This document shows, piece by piece, positions 43,771-52,480 of a stretch of DNA of 64,000 bases. Made by a program: the position numbers and the translations under genes. Position 1 is the stretch's first letter. Each line of letters opens with the position of its first letter. This DNA comes from Nocardia brasiliensis NBRC 14402 (GTDB lineage: Bacteria > Actinomycetota > Actinomycetes > Mycobacteriales > Mycobacteriaceae), in NCBI RefSeq assembly GCF_000308475.2, contig NZ_BAFT02000023.1, forward strand, positions 44,496 to 108,495. The letters run 5' to 3'. The notes under the pieces were generated by a model. The model worked only from the letters and a program-made list of their open reading frames with translations. It did not search any database and was not told the origin of the DNA.

Positions 43771-44430
43771 ATGACCGAGACACACAGCCACGGCGTCGGC
43801 GCGCACCAGGCCGGTAACACCGTCGAATTCTGGGAGAACTTCTACCAGGAGCGCGAGCGCGTCTGGTCCGGCAATCCCAACTTCCTCCTGGTCCGCGAGA
43901 TCACCGGGGTGCCCGCGGGCACCGTGCTGGATCTCGGCTGCGCCGAGGGCGCGGACGCGATCTGGTTGGCACAGCAGGGCTGGCAGGTCACCGGCGTCGA
44001 TGTGTCCGAGACCGCGCTCGGCCGGGCCCGCGCGCACGCGGCCGAACTCGGCGTCACCGGAATCACTTGGCAGCAGGTCGATCTCGCGCACTCGTTCCCG
44101 GCCGGGACCTTCGACCTCGTCTCCGCCCAGTATCTGCACTCACCCGTCGCGCAGGCCGACGAGCGCGAGCGCATCCTGTCCCGCGCGGCGGACGCCGTGG
44201 CCCCCGGCGGCCTACTGCTCATCGTCGGCCACGCGCATTGGCCGAGCTGGGTGACCGAACCTCCGGCCGATATCCACTTCCCCACCACCGCCGAGGTACT
44301 CGCCGCCCTGCGCCTCGACCCCGCCGCGTGGACCGTCGAACGCGACGACCTCGCCGAGCGCGACCAGCCGAGCCCCGAGGGCGTACCCGGCACCCGCCAG
44401 GACAACGTTCTGCTCATCCGTCGGCACTGA
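43771..44430 (+). CDS. Class I SAM-dependent methyltransferase
   Basis: A protein of 219 residues with the Rossmann methyltransferase fold. The SAM motif is VLDLGCAEGADAIWLAQQGWQVTGVDVSE, followed by DLVSAQYLHSP (motif II-III) and APGGLLLIVGH. It resembles the TehB/thiopurine-type small-molecule methyltransferases. The short N-terminus has three His (THSHGVGAHQ). I chose the ATG at 43771; the frame remains open to 43735. A palindromic site lies just upstream. The substrate is unknown. Confidence 0.88.
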   Translation: MTETHSHGVGAHQAGNTVEFWENFYQERERVWSGNPNFLLVREITGVPAGTVLDLGCAEGADAIWLAQQGWQVTGVDVSETALGRARAHAAELGVTGITWQQVDLAHSFPAGTFDLVSAQYLHSPVAQADERERILSRAADAVAPGGLLLIVGHAHWPSWVTEPPADIHFPTTAEVLAALRLDPAAWTVERDDLAERDQPSPEGVPGTRQDNVLLIRRH

Positions 44431-44444
44431 GCCCGCGCGACCCG

Positions 44445-44990
44445 TCAGGAGGCGTCGCCGAGTTCGTCGATATTGGCGAGAATCTTTTCGTGCCAATCGA
44501 TCTCGGCCTGGATCCGCATGACGGCGTGGTCGACGACGAGATCGTCGACCACGGTCTGCTCGGGCCAGCGCCGCTCCAGGTGATGCGCGATCCGGGAGCC
44601 GTGCGCGCGCAGCGCGGCGATCCGGTCTTCGAGGTAGCCGCGCAACAGCTTCCGATCGAGGTCGGCACTGACCGCCAAGGCGAGATCGACCGGGTCGGGC
44701 CGGATGTCGACCTCGGTGAGCGCCTCGTCACGTAATGCGCGCAACTCCCGCAGGCCTTCGTCGGTGATCTCGTAGACGGTCCGGGCAGGTAACGCGCCGG
44801 GCTGCTCGGTCCGCAGCGGACGGATCAGGTTCTCGTCCGCCATCCGGTGCAGTGCCCCGTACAGCGAGCCCGGTTTCACCCGCGACCACAGTTCTGCGCG
44901 ATCCAGCCGGGCGTCGCGGCGCAACTGATGACCGTGCATCGGGCCGCTCTTGGCCAGCGCGGCGAGCACGAACAGGCGAGTCTCGTTCAC
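44445..44990 (-). CDS. PadR-family transcriptional regulator
   Basis: A protein of 181 residues. The N-terminal winged helix is typical of PadR ([50 protein letters not shown]). The wing ends at [14 protein letters not shown]. The C-terminal part (about 95-181) is a helical dimerisation domain of the Vir_act_alpha_C type. It converges with the methyltransferase gene and diverges from peptide deformylase with a 46-base gap. An inverted repeat TACTC-N6-GAGTA in this gap may be its operator. Confidence 0.88.
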   Translation of the reverse strand: MNETRLFVLAALAKSGPMHGHQLRRDARLDRAELWSRVKPGSLYGALHRMADENLIRPLRTEQPGALPARTVYEITDEGLRELRALRDEALTEVDIRPDPVDLALAVSADLDRKLLRGYLEDRIAALRAHGSRIAHHLERRWPEQTVVDDLVVDHAVMRIQAEIDWHEKILANIDELGDAS

Positions 44991-45009
44991 CCTTCTAGTC
45001 TGTCACGAC

Positions 45010-45029
45010 TACTCGTATTTGAGTACTCT
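45010..45029 (+). promoter_or_regulatory. Deformylase leaderless promoter with overlapping inverted repeat
   Basis: TACTCT (45024-45029) is a TANNNT -10 box 7 bases before the ATG at 45037, predicting a leaderless transcript. The inverted repeat TACTC-N6-GAGTA (45010-45025) overlaps it and lies in the gap shared with the divergent PadR gene, so it is a candidate PadR operator controlling both. Confidence 0.45.
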
Positions 45030-45036
45030 GATAGGC

Positions 45037-45582
45037 ATGGCTGTTCGACCGATCCTGATTGCCGGTGACCCACGACTGACCACACCGGCCCGGCCGGTGG
45101 TCGCCTTCGACGCGGAACTCGCCGCGTTCGTCGACGATCTCTTCGCGACCAATACCGCCGCCAACGGCGCGGGGCTGGCCGCGAATCAGGTCGGCGATCC
45201 CCGGGCGGTATTCGTCTACGACCTGGTAGACGGCTCGACGCGGTATCGAGGGTGCGTCGTGAATCCGGTGCTGGAGACCTCCACGATCCCGGAGACGATG
45301 CCCGATCCCGACGACGATCTGGAGGGTTGCCTCTCCGTGCCGGGCGAATGGTTCCCGACCGGGCGGGCGCACTGGGCCCGCGTCACCGGCGCCGACGTCG
45401 ACGGCGCACCGGTCACCGTCGAGGCGACCGGCTACCTGGCCCGGTGCCTCCAGCACGAGACCGACCACCTCGCCGGGCACCTCTATCTCGACCGGCTCAT
45501 CGGCCGGAATCAGCGGGCGGCGCGCCGAATGATCAAGGACCGCAGGTGGGTTCGGCCCGGGCAGAGTTGGCTGCCGGGATAG
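45037..45582 (+). CDS. def: Peptide deformylase
   Basis: A protein of 181 residues that removes the formyl group from the N-terminal Met of new proteins. The three family motifs are present: [10 protein letters not shown] (motif I), EGCLSVPG with the metal Cys (motif II) and [11 protein letters not shown] with the HExxH-type metal site (motif III). The gene is monocistronic here and divergent from a PadR gene. No methionyl-tRNA formyltransferase gene is adjacent, so it may be an additional copy, but the window cannot show this. Confidence 0.93.
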   Translation: MAVRPILIAGDPRLTTPARPVVAFDAELAAFVDDLFATNTAANGAGLAANQVGDPRAVFVYDLVDGSTRYRGCVVNPVLETSTIPETMPDPDDDLEGCLSVPGEWFPTGRAHWARVTGADVDGAPVTVEATGYLARCLQHETDHLAGHLYLDRLIGRNQRAARRMIKDRRWVRPGQSWLPG

Positions 45583-45694
45583 GTTCCTGTCTCACAGATG
45601 CCTCCGCGGTTCAGCTCGGCGCCTGGTAAGGCGGAGGAGGAACCCGGCGGCGAGCTGGACCGTGGCGGCGCCGGAGGCGACTTCGAGTCAGGGA

Positions 45695-46489
45695 CTAGGC
45701 GTCGGGCGCGTGGGTTCGCGTGGTGGTGAGGATGGTCCGGGCGACCAGGGCCGGGTCGTCGATCATCGGGACGTGACCGACGGCGGGGAGCAGCTCGAAG
45801 TCGGCCTGGGGCAGGCGTTCCCGGGCGATCTTGCCGTTGACCTCCGGCGGCAGGACAGCGTCGCGGCTCGACCACGCCAGGGTGACCGGGCACGGCAGCG
45901 GATCCAGCGGGGCGATCTGCTCGCCGGTGCCCAGCAGATCGTCGGTGATCGCGCAGTCGAGCAGGTCGCGCGCGGTCTGCACAGCCGCACTCGGTGTCAA
46001 ACGATCTGCGCGGCAAGCGATGTCACGCATGCCCAAGCGACGGACCAGCGGCACCTGGAAGGCCAGTGGTTGCACCGTGCGGGTGAGCCGGGTGAGCGCG
46101 GCCAGCCTGCGTAACTTCGTGACGCCCGCGGATTGCGCGTGCGTGCCCGCCGTCCAGAACCCGGCCGGCGACAACGCGCACACACTGGCCGCCCGGCCGC
46201 GCCGGGCGAGTTCGATCGCCATCCAGCCGCCGAGGGAGTTCCCGGCCAGGTGCGGCCGGTCCAACCCGAACTCGTCCAGCATGCGTTCGGCGCCGTCGAC
46301 GAGATCGGCGACGGTGGCGGGCCGCCGCCGCACGGGTGGGCCGCCCCGGTGCCCGAGCGCCGTCAGGGCGAAGACCTCGTGGTGTGGTGTGACCAGCGGG
46401 ATGACCTCGTCCCACACCCGCGCCGACATGGTGACGCCGTGGAGCAGAACGAGCGGTGACTTGCTGGAGGCCATGAGCGAGTCTCGCAC
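45695..46489 (-). CDS. Alpha/beta hydrolase
   Basis: A protein of 264 residues. The fold markers are VLLHGVTMSARVWDEVIPL (oxyanion), the nucleophile elbow LAGNSLGGWMAI with Ser, the acid Asp in WSSRDAVLP and the His in AVGHVPMIDDP. All triad residues are intact, unlike the hydrolase at 17262-18119. The GTG start is supported by AGGAG 8 bases upstream; an internal ATG at codon 6 is an alternative. Its neighbours give no pathway hint. Confidence 0.87.
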   Translation of the reverse strand: MRDSLMASSKSPLVLLHGVTMSARVWDEVIPLVTPHHEVFALTALGHRGGPPVRRRPATVADLVDGAERMLDEFGLDRPHLAGNSLGGWMAIELARRGRAASVCALSPAGFWTAGTHAQSAGVTKLRRLAALTRLTRTVQPLAFQVPLVRRLGMRDIACRADRLTPSAAVQTARDLLDCAITDDLLGTGEQIAPLDPLPCPVTLAWSSRDAVLPPEVNGKIARERLPQADFELLPAVGHVPMIDDPALVARTILTTTRTHAPDA

Positions 46490-46651
46490 GGACGGCGCTC
46501 CTGCGGGGAGCCGGCAATCAGGGCAGGCCGCTCAGTCCGCGGTACACAGCAGATACTCAGCGGGCTCGCAGCTCGGGCTGGATTTCGGCGGTCATCCTGA
46601 GGCCATGATGGGTGGAACCCGTGCCCGGAGCACGCGGGCGCAGCGCTCGGT

Positions 46652-48169
46652 GTGGCGGTCGTGAAGCTGCGCGCTCGCCTGGCCCGGCGGCTGTCCGCCA
46701 TACCGTTACGGATCGGTTTGGTGATCGCGGTACTGCTGCTGACGACCACCGCGTTGCTCGCCTCCGGTGTGGCGGTGACCTCGGGGCTGAGCCGTTCGCT
46801 GACCGAGCGCACCGACGAGCAACTGCTCGACGCGGCGCATTCCTGGGCCGAGCCGCGGCCGATGAAGGTGGTGCTCTCCGATCAGGGTGCGGTGCAATGG
46901 ATTCCGGCCGACGCGCCGGCGCAACTGCCGGCGCCCCGTTCGATCGGCGATCAGCCGCGCCGCTTCTTCGAGTTGCGCAAGGGTGCCGAGGGTCAGCCTT
47001 ATACGAAACCGGATGGCGGCGGAGCCAATTCCGGTGCGCCGGAGCTGCCGACTCAACTCGGTGACACGCCGACCACCGTGGGATCGACCGGTGGGTCGTC
47101 GGTGCGTTGGCGGGTCCTGTCCGTTTCGAACGAATACGGCTCGACCATCATCGCCTTGCCGCTGACCGACAACCAGGAGACCGTCTCACGACTGATCTTC
47201 TTCGAACTGGCCATCGGCACAACGGCTTTGGTCGCGCTCGGGGTGCTCGGCTACCTGGTGATCCAGCGCAGCCTGCGGCCGCTGCGCGCGGTGGAGGACA
47301 CGGCCGCGGCGATCGCGGGCGGCGACCTGCACCGGCGGGTTCCGGTGCAGAACGTGGACACCGAGGTCGATCATCTGGCGCGCTCGTTGAACGAGATGCT
47401 GGCGCAGATCCAGTACGGCGTCGCCGCCACCGAGGCGTCCGAGGAGGCGGCGCGGCGCTCCGAGGCCAGGATGCGCCGCTTCATCGCGGACGCGAGTCAC
47501 GAGCTGCGCACGCCGCTGACCACGATCCGCGGCTTCGCCGAACTGTATCGGCAGGGGGCGAGCAAGGACGCGACCATGGTGCTCGGCCGGATCGAATCGG
47601 AGGCCGAGCGGATGGGGCTGCTGGTGGAGGACCTGCTCCTGCTGGCCCGGCTCGACGAGAAGCGGCCGCTGGCGCGCCAACCCGTGGATCTGCTCGCGCT
47701 CGCGGGCGACGCGGTGCACAGCGCGCAGGCCATGGCCGCCCGCCAGCACGCGCCGGACACCCCGCAGCGCCGCATCGGCCTGGTGATCGAGCCGGGCGAG
47801 GGCACCCTCGATGTGCTCGGCGACGAGCCGCGACTGCGTCAGGTGCTGGCCAATCTGCTCGGCAACGCCCTGACCCACACCCCGCCCGAAGCCGCCGTCG
47901 TCGTCCGGCTCACGCCCTGCGTCGACGAGGTGCGTCTCGACGTGATCGATTCCGGGCCTGGGCTTTCGCCCGAGGCGGCCGCGCGGGTGTTCGAGCGCTT
48001 CTACCGCACCGACGCCTCCCGGACGCGCGCGAGCGGGGGCACCGGTCTCGGTTTATCGATCGTGCCTGCGCTGGTCGCCGCCCATGGCGGCCGGGTGAGC
48101 TTGGACAGCAGTCCGGGAGAAGGGGCCACGTTCACCGTCTTCTTGCCGCGCAGGCCGCCGACCCCCTAG
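46652..48169 (+). CDS. Membrane sensor histidine kinase, no partner regulator adjacent
   Basis: A protein of 505 residues. The first helix is LRIGLVIAVLLLTTTALLASGVAV. A periplasmic domain follows (about 45-175), then a second helix (LIFFELAIGTTALVALGVLGYLV) and a HAMP linker (RSLRPLRAVEDTAAAIAGGDLHRRVP). The HisKA box is ADASHELRTPL with His283. The ATPase domain has NLLGNALTHTPP, DSGPGLSPE and GGTGLGLSIVPAL. Starts at GTG 46652 or 46661 are possible; no clear ribosome site is present. These kinases usually follow an OmpR-type regulator, but none is found next to it, so it is an orphan in this window. Confidence 0.9.
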   Translation: MAVVKLRARLARRLSAIPLRIGLVIAVLLLTTTALLASGVAVTSGLSRSLTERTDEQLLDAAHSWAEPRPMKVVLSDQGAVQWIPADAPAQLPAPRSIGDQPRRFFELRKGAEGQPYTKPDGGGANSGAPELPTQLGDTPTTVGSTGGSSVRWRVLSVSNEYGSTIIALPLTDNQETVSRLIFFELAIGTTALVALGVLGYLVIQRSLRPLRAVEDTAAAIAGGDLHRRVPVQNVDTEVDHLARSLNEMLAQIQYGVAATEASEEAARRSEARMRRFIADASHELRTPLTTIRGFAELYRQGASKDATMVLGRIESEAERMGLLVEDLLLLARLDEKRPLARQPVDLLALAGDAVHSAQAMAARQHAPDTPQRRIGLVIEPGEGTLDVLGDEPRLRQVLANLLGNALTHTPPEAAVVVRLTPCVDEVRLDVIDSGPGLSPEAAARVFERFYRTDASRTRASGGTGLGLSIVPALVAAHGGRVSLDSSPGEGATFTVFLPRRPPTP

Positions 48170-48191
48170 ATCGGCCCGCGCCCAACGCGTT

Positions 48192-48977
48192 TCAGCGCCG
48201 AGCGGCGACGAGCACGTCGTCGATCGGCGGGCTCTGCGGCACCGTGCCCTCCTCGATGAACCACTCCCACCGCATGATCCGGGCCAGCATCCAGGTCGGC
48301 ATCCGCAGCAGCAGCTTGGCGATGGTGGCGAAACCACTCGTACCCGCGAGCACCGAGCGGTGCGCCGCGAGCGCGGTCCGGCGCTGCCCCGCAAAGCGGC
48401 GCACATCGATGCGGTGGGTGATCTCGGCGGCCGGACTGTACGTGGCGTCCAGCCGCGCGAGGTTGCTCCGGATACGGAGCGCGGTGAGCAGACGCGCTAT
48501 GCGCAGCGCGTTTTCGCGCGGCATGGTGGCCTGCAGTACCCGCACGCCCGTCAGTTCCGCCGCCCGGCTGCCTACCTCGCTGACCCGCACGTGATCTCGG
48601 TGGCCGTACCCGCCGTTGCGGTCGTAGCTGAACAGGATCTCGGCCGCTTCTTCGCGCAGGATCGCGGCCAGCCGTGCGGCGGCCTCCTCGGGATCGGCTC
48701 GGACGAAGCGGGGTCGGTCGGCCGGGTCCGCGTAGAGCACCGCGCCGTGCCCGCTGTCGGCGTAGCCCAGGTGCACGACCCGCGCGACCCCCAATACAGC
48801 TGCGCTGGCAGATAATTCGGCGAGCCGCGGCGCGGGTCCGTCGAGCGTGGCCAGGTGCCCATCGGTCGCCACGACGAGCACGGTGCGGTGCCCCGCCGCG
48901 GCCAGCTTCGCCAGTGTGCCTCCGGTGAGCAGGGTTTCGTCATCCGGGTGTGCGTGCAATGCCACGACGGTCGCCAT
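48192..48977 (-). CDS. PIG-L family deacetylase (LmbE-like)
   Basis: A protein of 261 residues. The zinc motif is AHPDDE (His10, Asp12, Asp13, Glu14), with the second site YGHRDH in the middle. This family removes acetyl groups from GlcNAc-containing small molecules; MshB and Mca of the mycothiol pathway are the best-known actinobacterial members. It is shorter than MshB and lacks sequence hallmarks I could use to assign a specific substrate. It converges with the histidine kinase. ATG start. Confidence 0.9.
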   Translation of the reverse strand: MATVVALHAHPDDETLLTGGTLAKLAAAGHRTVLVVATDGHLATLDGPAPRLAELSASAAVLGVARVVHLGYADSGHGAVLYADPADRPRFVRADPEEAAARLAAILREEAAEILFSYDRNGGYGHRDHVRVSEVGSRAAELTGVRVLQATMPRENALRIARLLTALRIRSNLARLDATYSPAAEITHRIDVRRFAGQRRTALAAHRSVLAGTSGFATIAKLLLRMPTWMLARIMRWEWFIEEGTVPQSPPIDDVLVAARR

Positions 48978-49007
48978 CGGACCAGTCTGGCAGCAGTCGG
49001 CGGCGGG

Positions 49008-49094
49008 TCAGCGCAGGATGAGCAGCAACAGCGCCTTCTGCAAGGTGTCGAAGATCCGGGCGACGGTGATCGCGATATCGACGGTACCCATCAT
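49008..49094 (-). CDS. Putative 28-residue amphipathic peptide
   Basis: A short frame of 28 codons (starts MMGTVDIAITVARIFDTLQ, ends ALLLLILR) with two adjacent ATGs and GGGG in the upstream region. The predicted peptide is one hydrophobic or amphipathic helix with few charges. It lies in the gap between the photolyase and PIG-L genes on the same strand. I do not recognise it. It could be a small membrane peptide, or chance. Confidence 0.35.
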   Translation of the reverse strand: MMGTVDIAITVARIFDTLQKALLLLILR

Positions 49095-49200
49095 CACAGG
49101 CCCCTTTCCGCAGGGACGAACAAGCCTCGATGTACCAATTCAAGACCTGACGTCGCGAATTAGGAAGGGGTACGGCTGTATCTGCCGCGGAATCGGTGCG

Positions 49201-50526
49201 CTACATGCCGACACATTCGATGATCGGCGCGGGATAGTCCGCGGGATCGATGTTCTCGCGCCACGGTGTGTGGATCGCGGCACCGGAAAGATGGGCGAGT
49301 TCAGGCAGCCAACGCCGGACGTAGTCACCGTTCTCGTCGTAGCGCTTGGCCTGCCGGAGGGGGTTGAGCACGCGATTGGGCCTGGTGTCGGTGCCGGTAC
49401 CGGCGACCCACTGCCAGTTGAGCTGGTTGTTCGCCAGATCCGCGTCCACCAGCCAGTGCAGGAAGTGCGCGGCGCCGACGCGCCAGTCGATGCGCAGCGA
49501 TTTGGCCAGGAAGCTGGCGGTGATGAGCCTGGCTCGGCCGGGCATCCAACCTTCGGCCTGCAACTGGCGCATGGGGGCGTCGACGATCGGGAACCCGGTG
49601 CGGCCGTCCCGCCACGCCGCGGCGGCGTGCGCGTCGTCACGCCACTCGCCCGGGCGCGGCCGATAGTCCGACCACGCGATATCCGGTCTGGCCGCGAGCA
49701 ATTGGTGATGAAAGTCGCGCCAGGACAGCTGCCTGGCGAAGGCATGGCCGCCCGGGGTGGACATATCGACCCGGTGCACCAGTTCGACCGGCGAAACACA
49801 ACCGAAGTGCAGATACGGCGAGAGCCGGGAGGTGGCATCGGCGGCGAGGTCGTCGTTGCGCTCCTCGTAGTTCTCGATCGCACCGGACAGCCAGTCCCGC
49901 ACGATCTTTCGCCCCGTCGTCTCGCCGCCGACGGCGAGCTGCGGGGAGGACGGGCCCGCGCAGAGTTCCTCGGGTTCGGGCAGCGGATCGCTGTGCACCG
50001 GCGGCAGGGTGAGTTCGCGCGGCTTGCCTAGCGGTTTGCGCTGGTGCGCTTCGGTCCAGCGCCGGAAATACGGTGTGAAGACGGCGAAGTGGTCGCGGCC
50101 GGTGGACGGGACGAGCACCTCGGGATCGGCGGCGGTGATCGAGGCGGCGTGGCTGTGCAGCAGACAACTGCACTGCGCCAACCGATCCCGCAGCGCCCGT
50201 TCCCGCCTGCGGCTGTATCCGCTGACGTCGGCGGCGATGTGCACGCTGTCGGCATGCACCTCTTCGGCCACCGCGGCCACCTGTTCGACGACGTCACCGC
50301 GCCGCACCACCAACCTGCCGCCGATCGCCCGCAATTCGGCGTCCAGTTCGCCCAGCGCGGCGGACAGGAAACGCGCCCGATTCGGGGCCGCGAACCGGCC
50401 ACCGGCGATCGCCTCATCGATCACGAAAAGCGGTACCACCGAGGCACCTTCGCGATGTGCCGCGGTGAGCACCGGGTTGTCGCGCACCCGCAGGTCACGC
50501 GTGAACAAAGCGATGGTGACGGTCAT
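49201..50526 (-). CDS. phr: Deoxyribodipyrimidine photolyase
   Basis: A protein of 441 residues that repairs UV-induced pyrimidine dimers with blue light and FAD. The N-terminal antenna domain begins IALFTRDLRVRDNPVL. The FAD domain shows RLSPYLHFGCVSP, LSWRDFHHQLLA, TGFPIVDAPMRQLQAEGWMPGRARL and NNQLNWQWVAGTGTDTRP. GAGGAG lies 3 bases before the ATG. The lipocalin gene lies 121 bases upstream on the same strand and the MerR/LitR-like gene beyond that, a grouping known from light-induced regulons in other bacteria. Confidence 0.93.
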   Translation of the reverse strand: MTVTIALFTRDLRVRDNPVLTAAHREGASVVPLFVIDEAIAGGRFAAPNRARFLSAALGELDAELRAIGGRLVVRRGDVVEQVAAVAEEVHADSVHIAADVSGYSRRRERALRDRLAQCSCLLHSHAASITAADPEVLVPSTGRDHFAVFTPYFRRWTEAHQRKPLGKPRELTLPPVHSDPLPEPEELCAGPSSPQLAVGGETTGRKIVRDWLSGAIENYEERNDDLAADATSRLSPYLHFGCVSPVELVHRVDMSTPGGHAFARQLSWRDFHHQLLAARPDIAWSDYRPRPGEWRDDAHAAAAWRDGRTGFPIVDAPMRQLQAEGWMPGRARLITASFLAKSLRIDWRVGAAHFLHWLVDADLANNQLNWQWVAGTGTDTRPNRVLNPLRQAKRYDENGDYVRRWLPELAHLSGAAIHTPWRENIDPADYPAPIIECVGM

Positions 50527-50556
50527 CTGCTCCTCTTCGAGTGCTGAGACGAATAC

Positions 50557-50642
50557 GGTCCGGCGCCCGGAAGGGTGGCGCCGCGGTGCGGCGGGCGGCT
50601 CAGGCCTGCGACCCTCGACGCGACCCTCACGAGCGCCGGACC
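50557..50642. repeat. Long-range inverted repeat between lipocalin and photolyase genes
   Basis: GGTCCGGCGC (50557-50566) is perfectly complementary to GCGCCGGACC (50633-50642). Inside it, GCCGC-N3-GCGGC forms a second hairpin. The structure fills the 121-bp gap between two same-strand genes and may end the lipocalin message or stabilise RNA. Confidence 0.4.
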
Positions 50643-50647
50643 GGAGA

Positions 50648-51247
50648 TCACACTGTGCAGAGCGGAACGATCTGGGTGAAGCCGCCAGTGCTCGGCGAGG
50701 TCAGGTAAAGGCACGGATCCTGACCCGCCGCAACGATTCCCGCGCGCACCCCCGACCAGGCCGCCTGGTCGAGCCGAGTATCGCGCGCAAGGACGAAGCC
50801 GGACAGCCGGCTCGGGTCGGTGACCACCGCCCAGGAGTAGTCCGGGGCGAGCGCCGTCACGATGTAGTTGGTGGGTCCGTCGAGCCGATCCTGGGTGGGC
50901 ACGCCCGGAAAGCTCACGTGCAGTTGCGCATTGGTCGCACGATCGTTGACCGTCGCGGTACCCGCGATCTCGTTGTTCCCGTTCGTCCAGGTGGTGCACG
51001 TGTTGCGCACCGCGACGTTGCCTTGCGCGTCGAGCGAATAGTTCGCCTTGGTGTCGCGGGCGCAGGCGAGGCTGAAGTACTGCGGCACCGCCGCGAGTTG
51101 ATGCCAGGTACCGAGGTACTGATTCAGATCCAGCGACGGCACCGGGGCCGGCGCGGCCTGCGCACTACCCACCGAAAGAACCGCGGCCGCAAAACCGGCC
51201 AGAACCATTGAAAGACGTACCGGATACCGCTTACTTCGAGATGTCAC
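50648..51247 (-). CDS. Secreted lipocalin (Blc-like)
   Basis: A protein of 199 residues with a signal peptide (YPVRLSMVLAGFAAAVLSVG, cut after AQA). The lipocalin signature is LNQYLGTWHQLAAVPQYF. The usual beta-barrel strands follow (KANYSLDAQGNVAVRNTC, AQLHVSFPGV, NYIVTALAPDYSWAVVTDP). Three Cys in the mature part (two in the first half, one near the end, in QDPCLYL) could form disulphides. Bacterial lipocalins bind or store lipids at the envelope. The GTG at 51247 has GAGGAG 5 bases upstream and decides the start. Together with the nearby fatty-acid-modifying enzyme this suggests a membrane lipid response. Confidence 0.88.
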   Translation of the reverse strand: MTSRSKRYPVRLSMVLAGFAAAVLSVGSAQAAPAPVPSLDLNQYLGTWHQLAAVPQYFSLACARDTKANYSLDAQGNVAVRNTCTTWTNGNNEIAGTATVNDRATNAQLHVSFPGVPTQDRLDGPTNYIVTALAPDYSWAVVTDPSRLSGFVLARDTRLDQAAWSGVRAGIVAAGQDPCLYLTSPSTGGFTQIVPLCTV

Positions 51248-51634
51248 ACGAACTCCTCGGTTATCGACGATATCCGCCATCCTATCGCATAACGATGCAA
51301 AACCGATTCACTATCCCGGATCGCGACCCAAAACTTCGACCACAGCTTCCGCGGCGCAGATTACGGGCACCGACGCATCCAGCATCGATCTATCCGAGCT
51401 GGGCCGCGCTGCTCGAGTGTTCGCCGATCTAACGGCGACACCCCCTTGGGCGGCGTTGGGCAGGCGCAGCGTGGCGAGGCCGTCGCGATTGCCGCGAGCT
51501 GGGGCTGCGAGGGGTGGCGACCGTCGCCGCCGTACCGCGCTGAGCACCTGGGCGCGGGCCGCCGGACACTCCGCGCGACGGCGGGACGGCCGGGCGTGGT
51601 GAATCGGGTAGGGCGGGGAAGGCAGAATGAGGCG
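51248..51634. other. 387-bp divergent regulatory gap of the lipocalin and MerR genes
   Basis: No gene is supported here. The part nearest the lipocalin gene (51270-51320) is richer in A and T than the surroundings. On the minus strand TAGGAT (51279-51284) could be a -10 box for the lipocalin-photolyase unit. The neighbouring sequence has short inverted repeats (ATCG-N5-CGAT around 51284-51296). This is the expected place for the operator of the MerR/LitR-like regulator, but I find no classical MerR-type long palindrome. Confidence 0.4.
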
Positions 51635-52480
51635 ATGACCGCCGGTTCTGCTCACGCTTCCGACGCGGCCGGCTACACGGTCCGCGCGGTAGCCGAGCGA
51701 CTCGGCATCCCGACGGCGACGTTGCGGAGCTGGAACCGGCGCTACAACATCGGGCCGCCGCAACATCGGCCGGGCAAGCACCGCCTCTACACCGAGGCCG
51801 ATATCGCGCAGCTCGGCCGCATGCTGACGCTCATCCAGGACGGCGCGACCCCGGCGGGTGCGGCCGCGGCGGTGCGCGGTCCGGCCCCGCGACTGGGCGA
51901 CCGGTATCCGTTGCTCGCCGCGGCCTTCATGCTCGAAACCCGCGCAGTATCGGATCACCTGGAAGCCCACTTCCGCGCCTACGGCGTCGCCGATACCTGG
52001 GATCGCTTGTGCCGCCCCGCTTTCGCCGACATCGTCGACCGGCAGGGCGCGGGCGAGCGCTGCATCGATGTGGAACACCTGCTCTCCTGGTGCATCACCT
52101 CGGTGCTGCATCGCACCAACCCGCCGCCGGTCGCGCCCGCTACGACACCGGTGGTGCTGGCCTGCACCAGCGGGGAAACGCACGCGCTCCCGCTAGAGGT
52201 GCTGCGCGCGGCACTGGCCGAACGCGATATCGGCGCCCACATGCTCGGCGCGGACGTCCCCACCGGCGCATTGACCGACAGCCTCGCCAGGCACACCCAC
52301 CCCGCCGCCGTAGTGCTCTGGTCCCAACAGGAATCGACCGCACTCACCTCGGCAATCCGCGCGTGCCACGAAGCCGGCGCCCAAGTCTTCGTCGGCGGCC
52401 CCGGCTGGGACGCCGTGATCCTCCCCGACTCCGCCCACCGCGTCGCCAGCCTGCAAGACGCCGTCGAACAACTGAGCTGA
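51635..52480 (+). CDS. MerR-family regulator with cobalamin-binding-like C-terminus (LitR/CarH type)
   Basis: A protein of 281 residues. The MerR helix-turn-helix is YTVRAVAERLGIPTATLRSWNRRYNIGPP. The middle helical bundle (about 85-165) and the C-terminal region VVLACTSGETHALPLEVLRAALAERDIGAHMLGADVP follow the LitR/CarH pattern, in which GExH carries the cobalt-binding His. The bundle keeps the Glu-His pair (DVEHLLSW), but the Trp normally ten residues before it is Gln here. CarH-type proteins repress DNA in the dark with adenosylcobalamin and release it in light. Photolyase, lipocalin and a fatty-acid methyltransferase nearby fit a light-induced set. Cobalamin binding is inferred. Confidence 0.82.
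   Translation: MTAGSAHASDAAGYTVRAVAERLGIPTATLRSWNRRYNIGPPQHRPGKHRLYTEADIAQLGRMLTLIQDGATPAGAAAAVRGPAPRLGDRYPLLAAAFMLETRAVSDHLEAHFRAYGVADTWDRLCRPAFADIVDRQGAGERCIDVEHLLSWCITSVLHRTNPPPVAPATTPVVLACTSGETHALPLEVLRAALAERDIGAHMLGADVPTGALTDSLARHTHPAAVVLWSQQESTALTSAIRACHEAGAQVFVGGPGWDAVILPDSAHRVASLQDAVEQLS

Noticed and set aside
41808..43820. Minus-strand open frame of 670 codons
   Set aside because: Opposite ctaD, whose catalytic residues are intact. It is an antisense shadow.
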